NCBI GenBank assembly: GCA_030598355.1
Contig: JAUVQD010000011.1
Coordinates: 1-13,456, forward strand
Source of the DNA: Actinomycetes bacterium
GTDB lineage: Bacteria > Actinomycetota > Aquicultoria > CAJVYJ01 > JAUVQD01
Length of the DNA stretch: 13,456 nucleotides
Reading direction: 5' to 3'
Below the pieces are notes generated by a model. It worked only from the letters and a program-made list of their open reading frames with translations, was not told the origin of the DNA and ran no database searches. Each line of letters begins with the position of its first letter. The first letter of the stretch is position 1. Of the stretch, positions 1 through 6,980 are shown piece after piece. The position numbers were made by a program, and so were the translations under genes.

Positions 1-184
1 CATTGATAAGCGATTTGCCGGATAGTGAAGGTGATCCAAGTTTATTTGGCTCATTCTTGAGGAGCCAGGGTTTTATCTCTTTCGTAGTTACTGGAAGATT
101 CTCATATTTGCTTAAATTTAGTCCACACCCGCACCAAATTGCGTTGGACTCAATGGACTTTCGACAAAAGGGGCAAAAAGGCAT
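1..184 (-). CDS. Zinc-ribbon protein, partial (runs off the left edge)
   Basis: The minus strand is open from an ATG at 184-182 to the window edge, giving 61 residues of an unfinished protein. It starts MPFCPFCRKSIES and continues IWCGCGLNL, so CPFC (residues 4-7) and CGC (18-20) form a compact four-cysteine zinc-ribbon knuckle of the kind found at the N-terminus of many bacterial proteins. An in-frame stop at 205-203 lies only six codons upstream, so this ATG is the only ATG available. A GGTGA motif seven bases before it can serve as the ribosome binding site. The rest of the visible part is polar and unrecognised. The gene diverges from the membrane-protein gene at 330. The opposite-strand open frame across this stretch has no start signal and is read as a shadow. 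The function beyond zinc binding cannot be told. Confidence 0.7.
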   Translation of the reverse strand, partial: MPFCPFCRKSIESNAIWCGCGLNLSKYENLPVTTKEIKPWLLKNEPNKLGSPSLSGKSLIN

Positions 185-270
185 ATTAGATTCACCAAAC
201 TTTTATTTTCACTATAGCAGATTGGGACTGACCGTGCTATCTCCAGATCCAAAAAATGCGGTCTTTAAGC

Positions 271-298
271 TTGCCACTCATTTAAAATGGCCTATAAT
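271..298 (+). promoter_or_regulatory. Sigma-70-type promoter for the 330-1251 gene pair
   Basis: TTGCCA (271-276, five of six matches to the -35 consensus) is separated by 16 bases from a perfect TATAAT (293-298). The -10 ends 31 bases before the ATG at 330. The placement supports 330 rather than the far-upstream start of the same open frame as the real start. Confidence 0.65.
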
Positions 299-329
299 GT
301 TCTCCGATAAGTCTAGAAGGGATGAAGCT

Positions 330-797
330 ATGGCTAAAAAGAAAATTAAGGTAAAGAAAAGTCAGAAAAAAGCTAAAGAGAATAAGTATTTTTACGGAGC
401 CTTGCTTGCCATCGCGGGTTTACTCGTAATAGGCGTTTCGGCGACGCTCTTATTTGGCAGCCCTGGTCAAGTTACGACAGGAAGTGGCGGGGGCGGCGGC
501 CAAGTCCAAAATGAAATCACCACAAAATTAGGCGATAAATGGCGAGGTCTGGGGATTTCTGACTGGCAATATTCCACTGAGAACACGATACTTTATGTTG
601 ATCAAAATGAGTGGGCCGGCCTATCTGTTGATCAAAGGAAAGAGCGAATGAATGTGGCCGGAAAAGATTTTGGTAAGATCATCGAAGAACAAGGCGGAGA
701 TTCAAAAACTGTTTATATTATGTTTCACGATAGCGCCCAGAGAAACATGATGGTCGGTACCTATTCGGGCAACGATGGAGCGCAAATACAACAATAG
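330..797 (+). CDS. Single-pass membrane protein, unknown function
   Basis: A 155-residue protein. The N-terminus is very lysine-rich (about 20 residues, MAKKKIKVKKSQ...), followed by one hydrophobic helix at about residues 21-43, a Gly-rich linker (GSGGGGG, 51-57) and a soluble C-terminal part of about 95 residues. By the positive-inside rule the tail should lie outside the membrane. I recognise no known family. The open frame extends much further upstream, but an AGAAGG ribosome site before the ATG at 330 and a good promoter at 271-298 favour this start. The stop overlaps the long version of the following lipoprotein gene, so the two are probably co-transcribed. They may act together at the cell surface, but that is inference from position only. 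Confidence 0.75.
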   Translation: MAKKKIKVKKSQKKAKENKYFYGALLAIAGLLVIGVSATLLFGSPGQVTTGSGGGGGQVQNEITTKLGDKWRGLGISDWQYSTENTILYVDQNEWAGLSVDQRKERMNVAGKDFGKIIEEQGGDSKTVYIMFHDSAQRNMMVGTYSGNDGAQIQQ

Positions 798-816
798 AGT
801 TCTATTGAGCAGCAAA

Positions 817-1251
817 ATGTTTTTGTGGAGATCAGTATTTGCGGTTCTTTTGCTCGCGCTCATGGTGGGCATTTTCGGGTGCGCGGCAGAAGAACCAACT
901 GAGGTTAGCGCGAAAGCCGCAAAGCTTCCCGCTAATTTTCCCGACGATTTTCCCGTCTACCCGGGGGTTAAAGTCATTACTTCCGATTGGTCGCTTGATG
1001 TTGAAGGAGATTCCTTTATCGAAATCAACTGGTCAGCGCCGGGTCTTGTCTCTGATGTCACCGATTTTTACTTTCGCGAATTGCCCAAAAAAAAGTGGGG
1101 CCATTTAGTGACAAAGGATCTTCAAACGAAGGTTATCAAAGTCTGGCGCAAAAAGGATCCCGGAGAGGACAAGAATCGCCTCACCATTTCTCCGATTGAT
1201 CCAACGGGAGCCAAAGACGGCGTGAATATTCAAGTCGAACTCTTTCTCTAG
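817..1251 (+). CDS. Putative lipoprotein
   Basis: Starting at the ATG at 817, the protein is 144 residues and opens with MFLWRSVFAVLLLALMVGIFGC, a typical lipoprotein signal with a lipobox-like IFGC and the lipidated cysteine at residue 22. An alternative ATG at 775 adds 14 residues and overlaps the upstream gene by 23 bases. Neither start has a strong ribosome site, and I prefer 817 because it gives a normal signal length. The mature part begins with a Pro-rich motif (FPDDFPVYPG), followed by a beta-rich stretch and FYFRELPKKKWG. This resembles small extracytoplasmic proteins whose repeats run from 'FP-YPG' to 'FY-ELPKKGW'. The role is unknown. It is most likely anchored to the outer face of the cytoplasmic membrane and expressed with the membrane protein just upstream. 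Confidence 0.75.
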   Translation: MFLWRSVFAVLLLALMVGIFGCAAEEPTEVSAKAAKLPANFPDDFPVYPGVKVITSDWSLDVEGDSFIEINWSAPGLVSDVTDFYFRELPKKKWGHLVTKDLQTKVIKVWRKKDPGEDKNRLTISPIDPTGAKDGVNIQVELFL

Positions 1252-1260
1252 CGCTTCTTT

Positions 1261-1416
1261 CTATTTCTTTTTTTTCTTGCCGGCGGAAGGAGCCTTGCTT
1301 TTTTTGCCGCCCTTTTTCCCGATCTTACTGAAGAATTTAGGGCCGTATTTCTTGGCTGTAGCTTTGCCGCCTTTTCGGCCGGCTTCTCCGACGGTCATTT
1401 TTCCTGAATTTGCCAT
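1261..1416 (-). CDS. KGG-motif stress protein (Em-like / GsiB-like), 51 aa
   Basis: This very short minus-strand gene encodes MANSGKMTVGEAGRKGGKAT... followed by KKYGPKFFSKIGKKGGKKSK and a poly-lysine tail. The two KGG motifs (residues 15-17 and 35-37), the spacer YGPxFF and the MTVGEAGRKGG opening match the stress-induced KGG repeat family, related to plant Em/LEA proteins and to general stress protein GsiB. These are small, hydrophilic, probably disordered desiccation- or stress-protective proteins. The start is well supported by GAAGAGG five bases upstream of the ATG, and a promoter lies at 1451-1480. The TAG stop sits nine bases from the convergent lipoprotein stop. The poly-lysine end (KKKKK) is more basic than I would expect and could help DNA or RNA binding, which is speculative. 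Confidence 0.88.
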   Translation of the reverse strand: MANSGKMTVGEAGRKGGKATAKKYGPKFFSKIGKKGGKKSKAPSAGKKKKK

Positions 1417-1450
1417 TATTGCCTCTTCTTTCTCGAAAAGACTAGATCAC

Positions 1451-1480
1451 ATCATAGAGTACATACCTCTAAGCTATCAA
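1451..1480 (-). promoter_or_regulatory. Candidate promoter for the KGG-motif gene
   Basis: On the minus strand TTGATA (1480-1475) and TATGAT (1456-1451) are separated by 18 bases, each with five of six consensus matches or close to it. The -10 lies 34 bases before the ATG at 1416. It looks like a housekeeping-type promoter. No stress-sigma motif is evident. Confidence 0.45.
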
Positions 1481-1538
1481 TTTCTAATCAAATCGAGCGC
1501 AACTGGGCAGCACTAATCGACCTCACGCACCTAGCGGT

Positions 1539-1567
1539 TTGACTGCCTTCAACTGTTTGCTTACCAT
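1539..1567 (+). promoter_or_regulatory. Candidate promoter for the 1615 membrane-protein gene
   Basis: TTGACT (1539-1544) is followed after 17 bases by TACCAT (1562-1567), which is a good -35 and a moderate -10. It would start transcription about 40 bases before the ATG at 1615. It diverges from the KGG-gene promoter in the same intergenic gap. Confidence 0.4.
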
Positions 1568-1614
1568 ATTCGAGGATAGGCAAATGGCCAAAAGTATGGA
1601 GATAGTCTTTTAGA

Positions 1615-2403
1615 ATGCTTGGGGGTTGTCGGAAAAAGATCCACTGGATGAGCGGGGTTTTTTTCGTTTTTGCGTTGTCAGGGTTTTTATTGAGCGGCGC
1701 CCTGGCGCGCCTTTCATCACCGATTGTCGCAAAACCACTCCTGTCAGAGGTTTTTGAAGAAACTCTCTTGAAAACTGGATTTGCGCAAAAGTTTGTTGAG
1801 GCGCGAGATCACTTAAGGACTCTACCGGCTGACCAGGCACTCACGGTGCCAAATTACCCCGAGATATCAATAACTGCCGGTGAAGCCGCGGAACTTGAAG
1901 CAGACGAGCTGACTGAGATGGTCTCCGACAGAGTTGCCGATCAGCTTTATTCGGGGCGCATCCCGGCTGCAGATGACGAGATTGAGACATTCGGGGCCAA
2001 TATTTTGACGTTTGGTCCCCTAAGCGCTGTTTTTAGTTCCCGGGCGCATAAAACTATTCTGAGGTTTCGTTCTTTCATTTTGATATTTGCGGTTTTCTGG
2101 GGCTTTCTCCTGGTAGCGTCAGGCCGCCGTTTTGGTCGCCTCTTTAGCCTTGGCGCCGGTCTGGCTGTGGGTGGTTTTCTGCCTGTAGCTGTCTATGCAA
2201 TCTTTATTAATCGTTTTGAAGTCGCGAAAAGGCTTTTGCCTCTTCCCGGGGGGCAGCAAATAAATTTGACGCCGATTATCATGTCAATAAAAGAAGTTGC
2301 TCAGGAAAGCCGCTTATTGCCTAGCACTGTGTTGATTGTCGGGCTAGTATTTATTTTGCTTTCATTTATGGGTAAGCTGACAATAAGGCAGATGAAAAAA
2401 TAG
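1615..2403 (+). CDS. Four-helix membrane protein, unknown function
   Basis: A 262-residue protein. A first hydrophobic helix (about residues 12-31) leads into an acidic, mostly polar region of about 115 residues, and three further helices lie near 152-169, 176-198 and 237-254. Basic residues between helices 2 and 3 (GRRFGR) and at the end suggest that the 32-150 segment faces outside and the loop between helices 2 and 3 faces inside. I recognise no family. A GGAG motif lies 13 bases before the ATG, rather far. A later ATG at 1648 would remove the basic n-region and has no better ribosome site, so 1615 is kept. The gene stands between divergent promoters and a DUF5661 gene 31 bases downstream, possibly one transcript. 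Confidence 0.75.
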   Translation: MLGGCRKKIHWMSGVFFVFALSGFLLSGALARLSSPIVAKPLLSEVFEETLLKTGFAQKFVEARDHLRTLPADQALTVPNYPEISITAGEAAELEADELTEMVSDRVADQLYSGRIPAADDEIETFGANILTFGPLSAVFSSRAHKTILRFRSFILIFAVFWGFLLVASGRRFGRLFSLGAGLAVGGFLPVAVYAIFINRFEVAKRLLPLPGGQQINLTPIIMSIKEVAQESRLLPSTVLIVGLVFILLSFMGKLTIRQMKK

Positions 2404-2422
2404 TCGGAAAAATTCCTTCATG

Positions 2423-2428
2423 AGGTGA
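2423..2428 (+). promoter_or_regulatory. Ribosome binding site that decides the DUF5661 start
   Basis: GAGGTG is directly followed by ATG (2429) with no spacing, which is too close to work well. The in-frame TTG at 2435 lies six bases beyond it, the normal distance. Confidence 0.5.
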
Positions 2429-2434
2429 ATGAAA

Positions 2435-2707
2435 TTGACGGTAGAAAAACACTTTTCAGCAGAAGAAGCCAAGAAAATAGGAGAAGCACTGGGTATTACC
2501 TGGGACAAGTTTGACGTCGAACAATTCCGCGCGGGTATGGATGTTGAATTGGAGCATGGCCTGGTCGATAGTCATACCAACGTGACAGATGACGATCCTA
2601 TGGTGACCGGGAAGATTGCCTTGGCACATTTAAATGAATTTCCGGATTACTACACAAGACTTGAAGCGATGGAAGAAGAGGCTGAGCGGTTTTTCGGGCA
2701 TAGTTAA
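2435..2707 (+). CDS. DUF5661 family protein
   Basis: A soluble protein of about 90 residues. It begins with FSAEEAKKIGEALGITWDKF and continues through FRAGMDVELEHG, TNVTDDDP, TGKIALAHLNEFPDYY and a Glu-rich end. These are the landmark motifs I associate with the DUF5661 family, small acidic proteins of unknown function found in many bacteria and some phages. The conserved order (EEA-KIG, ELEHG, T-VT-DD, K-A-AHL-E-PDYY) covers nearly the whole length, so the gene is complete. I choose the TTG at 2435 over the ATG at 2429 on ribosome-site spacing; the difference is two residues. It ends nine bases from the convergent DUF3179 gene with no visible terminator between them. The family function is unknown and the context adds nothing. 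Confidence 0.85.
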   Translation: MTVEKHFSAEEAKKIGEALGITWDKFDVEQFRAGMDVELEHGLVDSHTNVTDDDPMVTGKIALAHLNEFPDYYTRLEAMEEEAERFFGHS

Positions 2708-2716
2708 TTAGAGCAT

Positions 2717-3709
2717 CTATTTTCCATAAACTTTAGTGTCCGGGTGAAAAGCATACCAAGCAAACCAAAAACCTCGTTCTTTTACGATTTCTTTGCCCGT
2801 TGTTAAGTTTGTGATTTTGACCGCGCCGTCGGGGGATCGTTCAACTTTTATATCTTCTCCGCCGACCTTATCCATTATTACTCGTTTTTTCTTCAGGTCT
2901 TTTTCAAGGTAGGCTTTGAATTTCCCCTTGACCTTGATTCCAAAAATCACTGTTTTTGGATGGATCCGGTCGTCTTCATTTTCAACAGGAAATAGGACGA
3001 AACTGTCTTCATAGTAATTTCCGTAAGGGTCTTCGCCGTACGGCCTGTCGAAACCGGTATCCTTATCGAGGACAAGCGAATCAGGGTGTTCCTTTTTCCA
3101 ATCTCGCCAAGTGACGGTCTCTATTGATACCGGTTTTAATTTGGTGCCTGTCAATTCTCCAACAATTGCCAGGCCCTCAATCTGGCTCCAATAAGAATTT
3201 GTTTTGCGGTCATACATGACCAGGTTTGAGTTGTACAGCTTGCCGGATGTGCCAAACTCGACTTCCTCGCCTTTGATTTTTCGCTCATATGCAATGCCCG
3301 AGCCGCATAGAGGGCAATATGTAATGGCGAGCGGTTCTCCCGCCACCTTATCGTTGACTATCTCGTGCCAGACTAATACTTGCAGTGGATAGACGCGAGT
3401 TTCACCTTTGTAGCGGAGGGCCAAAACCAGTTCGTTGTCTTTTATCCATTTATCCGCTTCTTGGACCGAAACAAATTTTGGCTCATCAATCGATGGGATG
3501 CCATCTTTTGGTGGTCCTCCTGATTGAATCTTGTCCGGGTTAACAAGGTATTTAACACCTCTAGATGTCATCTTGATCCCCTGTTCCTTTTCCATCTTTT
3601 TAATGCCGGGGGTTTTCTTTGGGAGATCAGCTTTTTTTTGACCACACCCGCTGAGAGCGAAGAGGCCTAAGATTGCCAGGAGCCACAATATTCCGATCCT
3701 GTCGCTCAA
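2717..3709 (-). CDS. DUF3179 lipoprotein
   Basis: A protein of about 330 residues that begins MSDRIGILWLLAILGLFALSGC, a lipoprotein signal with an LSGC lipobox at residue 22. The body matches the DUF3179 family: GIPSIDEPKF, RVYPLQVLVWHEIVND, ITYCPLCGSGIAY (CPLC at about 132-135), FGTSGKLYNSNLVMYDR and a C-terminal FWFAWYAFHPDTKVY. The CPLC pair, the His of WHEIVND and the His of AFHPDT are candidate metal- or redox-active residues. That reading is inference, as the family has no assigned activity known to me. No ATG is available. The TTG at 3709 has GGTGAG upstream at good spacing; GTG 3718 and TTG 3745 are alternatives. It is the last gene of the tlpA-like/ccdA operon, 13 bases after the ccdA stop, which suggests that its cysteines are reduced or oxidised by that system. 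Confidence 0.85.
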   Translation of the reverse strand: MSDRIGILWLLAILGLFALSGCGQKKADLPKKTPGIKKMEKEQGIKMTSRGVKYLVNPDKIQSGGPPKDGIPSIDEPKFVSVQEADKWIKDNELVLALRYKGETRVYPLQVLVWHEIVNDKVAGEPLAITYCPLCGSGIAYERKIKGEEVEFGTSGKLYNSNLVMYDRKTNSYWSQIEGLAIVGELTGTKLKPVSIETVTWRDWKKEHPDSLVLDKDTGFDRPYGEDPYGNYYEDSFVLFPVENEDDRIHPKTVIFGIKVKGKFKAYLEKDLKKKRVIMDKVGGEDIKVERSPDGAVKITNLTTGKEIVKERGFWFAWYAFHPDTKVYGK

Positions 3710-3722
3710 ATGTCTCACCCTT

Positions 3723-4403
3723 TCATCCGAAAACTCGAAAAACAAATACCAGCTCGTATGTTCCCAAGCCGATCAATAACGCACCAGCTATTCTGTTAAT
3801 AACAGTGTGGTAATTGACAAACTTTTTTATCAACCACGATCCTTTGGCGCTCGACACAATTGACAAAATGACTAATGGCACGCCTAGTCCGAATCCAAAG
3901 GCCAAAAAAACAAGGAAGCGCGAGATAAAACTGCCGACACCTAATGAGTAAGCGAAAACTCCGAAGATCAACGGAGCGTTGCAGGGTATAACGATTGGTC
4001 CGTAAAGAAAACCGAACATAAAGGCAGAGAAATATGGGTTTTTTAACGAGGGAACTTGCGCTTGCGGCAGAATAAAATAGAGTTGTGTAAACTCAACATT
4101 AAAGATGAGCAGAAAACCTAAAAGAATCAGGACACCGAAGGCTACCGGGGACAGGGCTGAGACAAAATTGCTTATAGATAAACCAAAGCTGGCTGTCACA
4201 GCTCCGATTATCATCATAAATACTAGAACACCGGCGAGAACCATGAACCCGGCCAGTCTGGCAAAACGTTGCTTGTCAACGATCCCGGGCTTGTTGGCCA
4301 TGTAAGACAAAAAGCCAGGGTAAAGAGGGAGCACACAAGGGTTTAGATTGGCTGCTATTCCTAGGCCAAATGACGTCAGGAGCTCAAGCGTAAAACCAGA
4401 CAT
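3723..4403 (-). CDS. ccdA: CcdA-type cytochrome c biogenesis / thiol-disulfide transporter
   Basis: A 226-residue polytopic membrane protein with six predicted helices. The two hallmark cysteines of the CcdA/DsbD transmembrane family are present in context: NPCVLPLYPGFLSYM (Cys23) in helix 1 and YGPIVIPCNAPL (Cys141) in helix 4. Proteins of this family take electrons from cytoplasmic thioredoxin and pass them across the membrane to extracytoplasmic thioredoxin-like partners for cytochrome c maturation or disulfide repair. The start is firm, with AAGGAGT just before the ATG at 4403. The gene lies nine bases after the thioredoxin-like gene, whose stop overlaps the ribosome site, so translation may be coupled. 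Its length is normal for stand-alone CcdA. No cytochrome c assembly genes (resB, ccsA) are seen nearby, so the client is probably the neighbouring lipoproteins. Confidence 0.92.
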   Translation of the reverse strand: MSGFTLELLTSFGLGIAANLNPCVLPLYPGFLSYMANKPGIVDKQRFARLAGFMVLAGVLVFMMIIGAVTASFGLSISNFVSALSPVAFGVLILLGFLLIFNVEFTQLYFILPQAQVPSLKNPYFSAFMFGFLYGPIVIPCNAPLIFGVFAYSLGVGSFISRFLVFLAFGFGLGVPLVILSIVSSAKGSWLIKKFVNYHTVINRIAGALLIGLGTYELVFVFRVFG

Positions 4404-4412
4404 GCCTACTCC

Positions 4413-4952
4413 TTAATCCAACTCTTTTTCTAAGTCTTGAGCGCTTTTTACACCAAAATTGAGAAGCCGCGCTTTCTGGTCGGCGTCGATCAAAACTACA
4501 GGCGCCGAAGGGGCGTTGACAACATTGACACCAAATTCGTCGACCAAGCTTTGCGCGAACCCGTTCTTGTCTACGGCAAACCGCCAGTTGTAATTGTATC
4601 TTTCAATATGCTGAAGGACTCTTGATTTATCTTCCTCGGGGTCGGTATCGACGGAAACCGAAATAACAGAATCGCCGACTTTCTCATGGAGCTTCGCTAT
4701 TTCATCTTGCTGTTTCTTGCAGGTCGGGCACCAGACCGCGAAGGATTCCAGCAAAACCGGTTTTCCCTTGAAATCAGAGATCCGAAATTTCTTTCCGGTT
4801 TTGACATCTGTTAGCTCAATATTTTTCCAAGCACCCGACTTGCTCGAGCTCCCGCTTTCATCTTTATTGGCGCTATTTTCGCATCCGGAGGATAGGCTAA
4901 GCGTGAAGAGAAACAGGAACGTGATTACTATAAAAAGTAACGTTTTTTTCAT
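4413..4952 (-). CDS. TlpA/ResA-like thioredoxin-fold lipoprotein
   Basis: A 179-residue exported protein. Residues 1-24 form a lipoprotein signal (MKKTLLF...LSLSSGC, Cys24 lipidated), followed by a Ser/Lys/Glu-rich linker and an AhpC/TSA-redoxin type thioredoxin fold: LTDVKTGKKFRISDFKGKPVLLESFAVWCPTCKKQ, with the active-site WCPTC at 74-78 and the cis-proline loop NAPSAPVVLID at about 147-156. It should reduce or exchange disulfides on the outer face of the membrane and be kept reduced by the CcdA protein encoded next. The start is supported by GAGG nine bases upstream of the ATG and by a promoter at 4992-5020. First gene of a three-gene operon with ccdA and the DUF3179 lipoprotein. Confidence 0.92.
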   Translation of the reverse strand: MKKTLLFIVITFLFLFTLSLSSGCENSANKDESGSSSKSGAWKNIELTDVKTGKKFRISDFKGKPVLLESFAVWCPTCKKQQDEIAKLHEKVGDSVISVSVDTDPEEDKSRVLQHIERYNYNWRFAVDKNGFAQSLVDEFGVNVVNAPSAPVVLIDADQKARLLNFGVKSAQDLEKELD

Positions 4953-4991
4953 GTGATAAAACCTCGCTTCCTTTTCAGTAGAACAACTTTG

Positions 4992-5020
4992 ATGTTACCC
5001 AAAAGAACATTCGCTTGCAA
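4992..5020 (-). promoter_or_regulatory. Candidate promoter of the redox operon
   Basis: On the minus strand TTGCAA (5020-5015) and TAACAT (4997-4992) are 17 bases apart, 40 bases before the start at 4952. In the rest of the 236-base divergent gap (4953-5188) I see no convincing promoter for gadB. A small perfect palindrome (TTCCG-C-CGGAA, 5127-5137) lies about 50 bases before the gadB start and might be an operator. Confidence 0.4.
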
Positions 5021-5188
5021 AAAGATCCGGGCCGATAAGGTCATTTTAGAGACATGCGCTCGGAAAGTGGTTTTATCCATAAATAATTGGGCATTACTTC
5101 TTTTGTGCCGAGCGATATCGAATTCTTTCCGCCGGAATACTCATTCTAAGGCGGCGTCTAAAGCAAAGAGCATAAGGAGGACACGTAA

Positions 5189-6619
5189 ATGTTTTTATCA
5201 AAGAAGACTAAATACGAGAAAATACGAGACTCTGAAAGAGTTCATACCAGCACTTATAGTTTGAGGTATTTCCATGAAAGGGTGTCTAAACATGAGATGA
5301 GAGAGGAAGGGATGCCGGCGGACGCCGCTTACCAGCTCGTACATGATGAGCTGAATCTTGACGGCAACCCATCACTCAATGTAGCCAGTTTTGTGACTAC
5401 CTGGATGGAGCCGGAGGCACGGAAAATTATTGATGAAAACCTCCACAAGAACTTTATTGATCATGATGAATATCCGCAGACATCGGAAGTGCAAAACCGG
5501 GTGGTTAATATGTTGGCCCGCCTTTATAATTCACCGTCCGACAAAATTAGTGTCGGCACGAGCACAGTCGGCTCCTCAGAAGCCGTCATGCTGGGGCTTT
5601 TGGCGCACAAGTGGACTTGGAAAAAACGTCGGGAAGCAAAAGGTAAGCCGATCGACAAGCCTAACTTGGTTATGGGGGCTGATGTTCATGTCGTGTGGGA
5701 GAAGTTCGCTAAGTATTTTGACGTTGAAGCCCGTATCGTGCCCATGGAAACCGACAGGTTTGTTTTGACAGCTGAAAAAGTCGCCGAAAATATTGATGAG
5801 AATACAATCTGTGTTGGAGCAGTCGCCGGGACAACCTACACTGGCCAATCTGATCCGATTAAAGAAATCAATGAATTGCTTATTAAGGTGAAAAAAGATA
5901 AGGGTTGGGATATTCCGATTCATATCGATGGCGCCAGCGGCGGATTCGTTGTCCCGTTTGTTCACCCGGATCTGGAATGGGATTTTCGCTTGGAGCAGGT
6001 AAAATCAATTAATGTTTCCGGACATAAATATGGTCTTGTTTACCCAGGCATTGGTTGGCTTGTATTCCGGGACGAGGAGGACCTGCCGGAAGAACTGGTT
6101 TTTGAAGTTAATTATTTGGGCGGAGATATGCCAACCTTTACGTTGAATTTTTCAAAAGGGAGCTCTATGGTTCTCGCCCAATATTATAATTTTCTGCGGC
6201 TTGGAAGGTCGGGGTATAGGGCCATTATGACAAATATTTTGGACAATGCCCGATACCTTGCGGAACGTCTAGAGAGCACAGGAAAATTCGGTCTTTTGAA
6301 CGCGAGCAAAGTATTGCCGATTGTAACTGTAAAACTTGAAGACACATCCAAGTTCACAGTTTTCGAGTTGTCAGAAAAGCTCCGTGAAACAGGTTGGATA
6401 GTTCCGGCATATACCTTGCCCGCGAACGCGCAGAGTATCGCGGTTTTGAGGATCGTGGCCAAGGAAAATTTCAGTCGCGATATGGCCGATCTGTTGTACA
6501 AAGATATTGTTAATGGTTGCGAAGCTTTAGGTAAAGGCAAGGGGCATAAAGTTGTGAAACTTATTAAGGATAGGAAAAAATTAGGCCACGGCCATGAGCA
6601 CTCGCACATAGCTTGCTAG
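5189..6619 (+). CDS. gadB: Glutamate decarboxylase (PLP-dependent)
   Basis: A 476-residue group II PLP decarboxylase that should convert L-glutamate to GABA and CO2, consuming a cytoplasmic proton (acid resistance or GABA metabolism). It is full length for the GAD family (E. coli GadB is about 466). Family motifs occur in order: [28 protein letters not shown] (phosphate binding, about 122-136), [13 protein letters not shown] (Asp247 under the cofactor ring), [15 protein letters not shown] with the Schiff-base Lys280, and [10 protein letters not shown]. The ATG at 5189 follows AAGGAGG by eight bases. The C-terminus ends in a His-rich tail, [11 protein letters not shown], which could bind metal or act as a pH-responsive plug, as the C-terminal His does in E. 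coli GadB. No glutamate/GABA antiporter gene is nearby. The next gene codes for a 2TM protein 46 bases on. Confidence 0.95.
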   Translation: MFLSKKTKYEKIRDSERVHTSTYSLRYFHERVSKHEMREEGMPADAAYQLVHDELNLDGNPSLNVASFVTTWMEPEARKIIDENLHKNFIDHDEYPQTSEVQNRVVNMLARLYNSPSDKISVGTSTVGSSEAVMLGLLAHKWTWKKRREAKGKPIDKPNLVMGADVHVVWEKFAKYFDVEARIVPMETDRFVLTAEKVAENIDENTICVGAVAGTTYTGQSDPIKEINELLIKVKKDKGWDIPIHIDGASGGFVVPFVHPDLEWDFRLEQVKSINVSGHKYGLVYPGIGWLVFRDEEDLPEELVFEVNYLGGDMPTFTLNFSKGSSMVLAQYYNFLRLGRSGYRAIMTNILDNARYLAERLESTGKFGLLNASKVLPIVTVKLEDTSKFTVFELSEKLRETGWIVPAYTLPANAQSIAVLRIVAKENFSRDMADLLYKDIVNGCEALGKGKGHKVVKLIKDRKKLGHGHEHSHIAC

Positions 6620-6665
6620 TCGGCACAAGAAGCTTCTCGACAACAAAGACAGGGGGGCTCAAGTA

Positions 6666-6953
6666 ATGACTGACACAGAGCGCAAGAAAGCGGAATCGCG
6701 CGTAAAAGCGCTTCGAGGTTTCTACTTAAATGTAATATCTTATATCGTGGTTAACATTCTTCTCTTTGTTATCAACATCGTGACCAGTCCGAATTCACTT
6801 TGGTTTTATTGGGTGACCATTTTCTGGGGCATCGGTCTCCTCTTCCATGCTATCGATACCCTTACTATGCGCAATAAGTATCTGGGCGATGAGTGGGAAG
6901 AAAAGAAGATCAATGAAATCATGGAGAAAGACAAGAAGAAAAAAGCCGGATAA
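6666..6953 (+). CDS. 2TM domain-containing membrane protein
   Basis: A 95-residue protein. A charged N-terminus (TERKKAESRVKALRGFYLN) is followed by two hydrophobic helices at about 22-41 and 46-65, and a lysine/glutamate-rich C-terminal tail (KYLGDEWEEKKINEIMEKDKKKK). The pattern ARV..L..FY.H/N...Y..VN..L..IN.., then W..GL..HA, matches the 2TM domain family (PF13239), often found alone or fused to histidine kinases. Both ends should be cytoplasmic. AGGGGGG upstream of the ATG at 6666 is a strong ribosome site. It follows gadB by 46 bases and may share its transcript. It is convergent with the HD-GYP gene, 27 bases away. The molecular role is unknown. Confidence 0.85.
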   Translation: MTDTERKKAESRVKALRGFYLNVISYIVVNILLFVINIVTSPNSLWFYWVTIFWGIGLLFHAIDTLTMRNKYLGDEWEEKKINEIMEKDKKKKAG

Positions 6954-6980
6954 TCGTCCATAGGACAATTTTCAGGTCAT

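Noticed and set aside
3-329. Leftward extension of the 330-797 gene in the same open frame
   Set aside because: No ribosome site at its first codon, a perfect -10 at 293-298 inside it, and a better minus-strand zinc-ribbon gene across 1-184.
1277-1516. Plus-strand frame of 79 codons
   Set aside because: Antisense shadow of the KGG-motif gene and its promoter.
5057-5114. CGCTCGG / CCGAGCG inverted repeat upstream of gadB
   Set aside because: Seven bases with a 44-base loop is too weak to call a structure.
4953-5264. Plus-strand frame of 103 codons between the redox operon and gadB
   Set aside because: It overlaps the gadB start in another frame, has no ribosome site and its composition is not protein-like.
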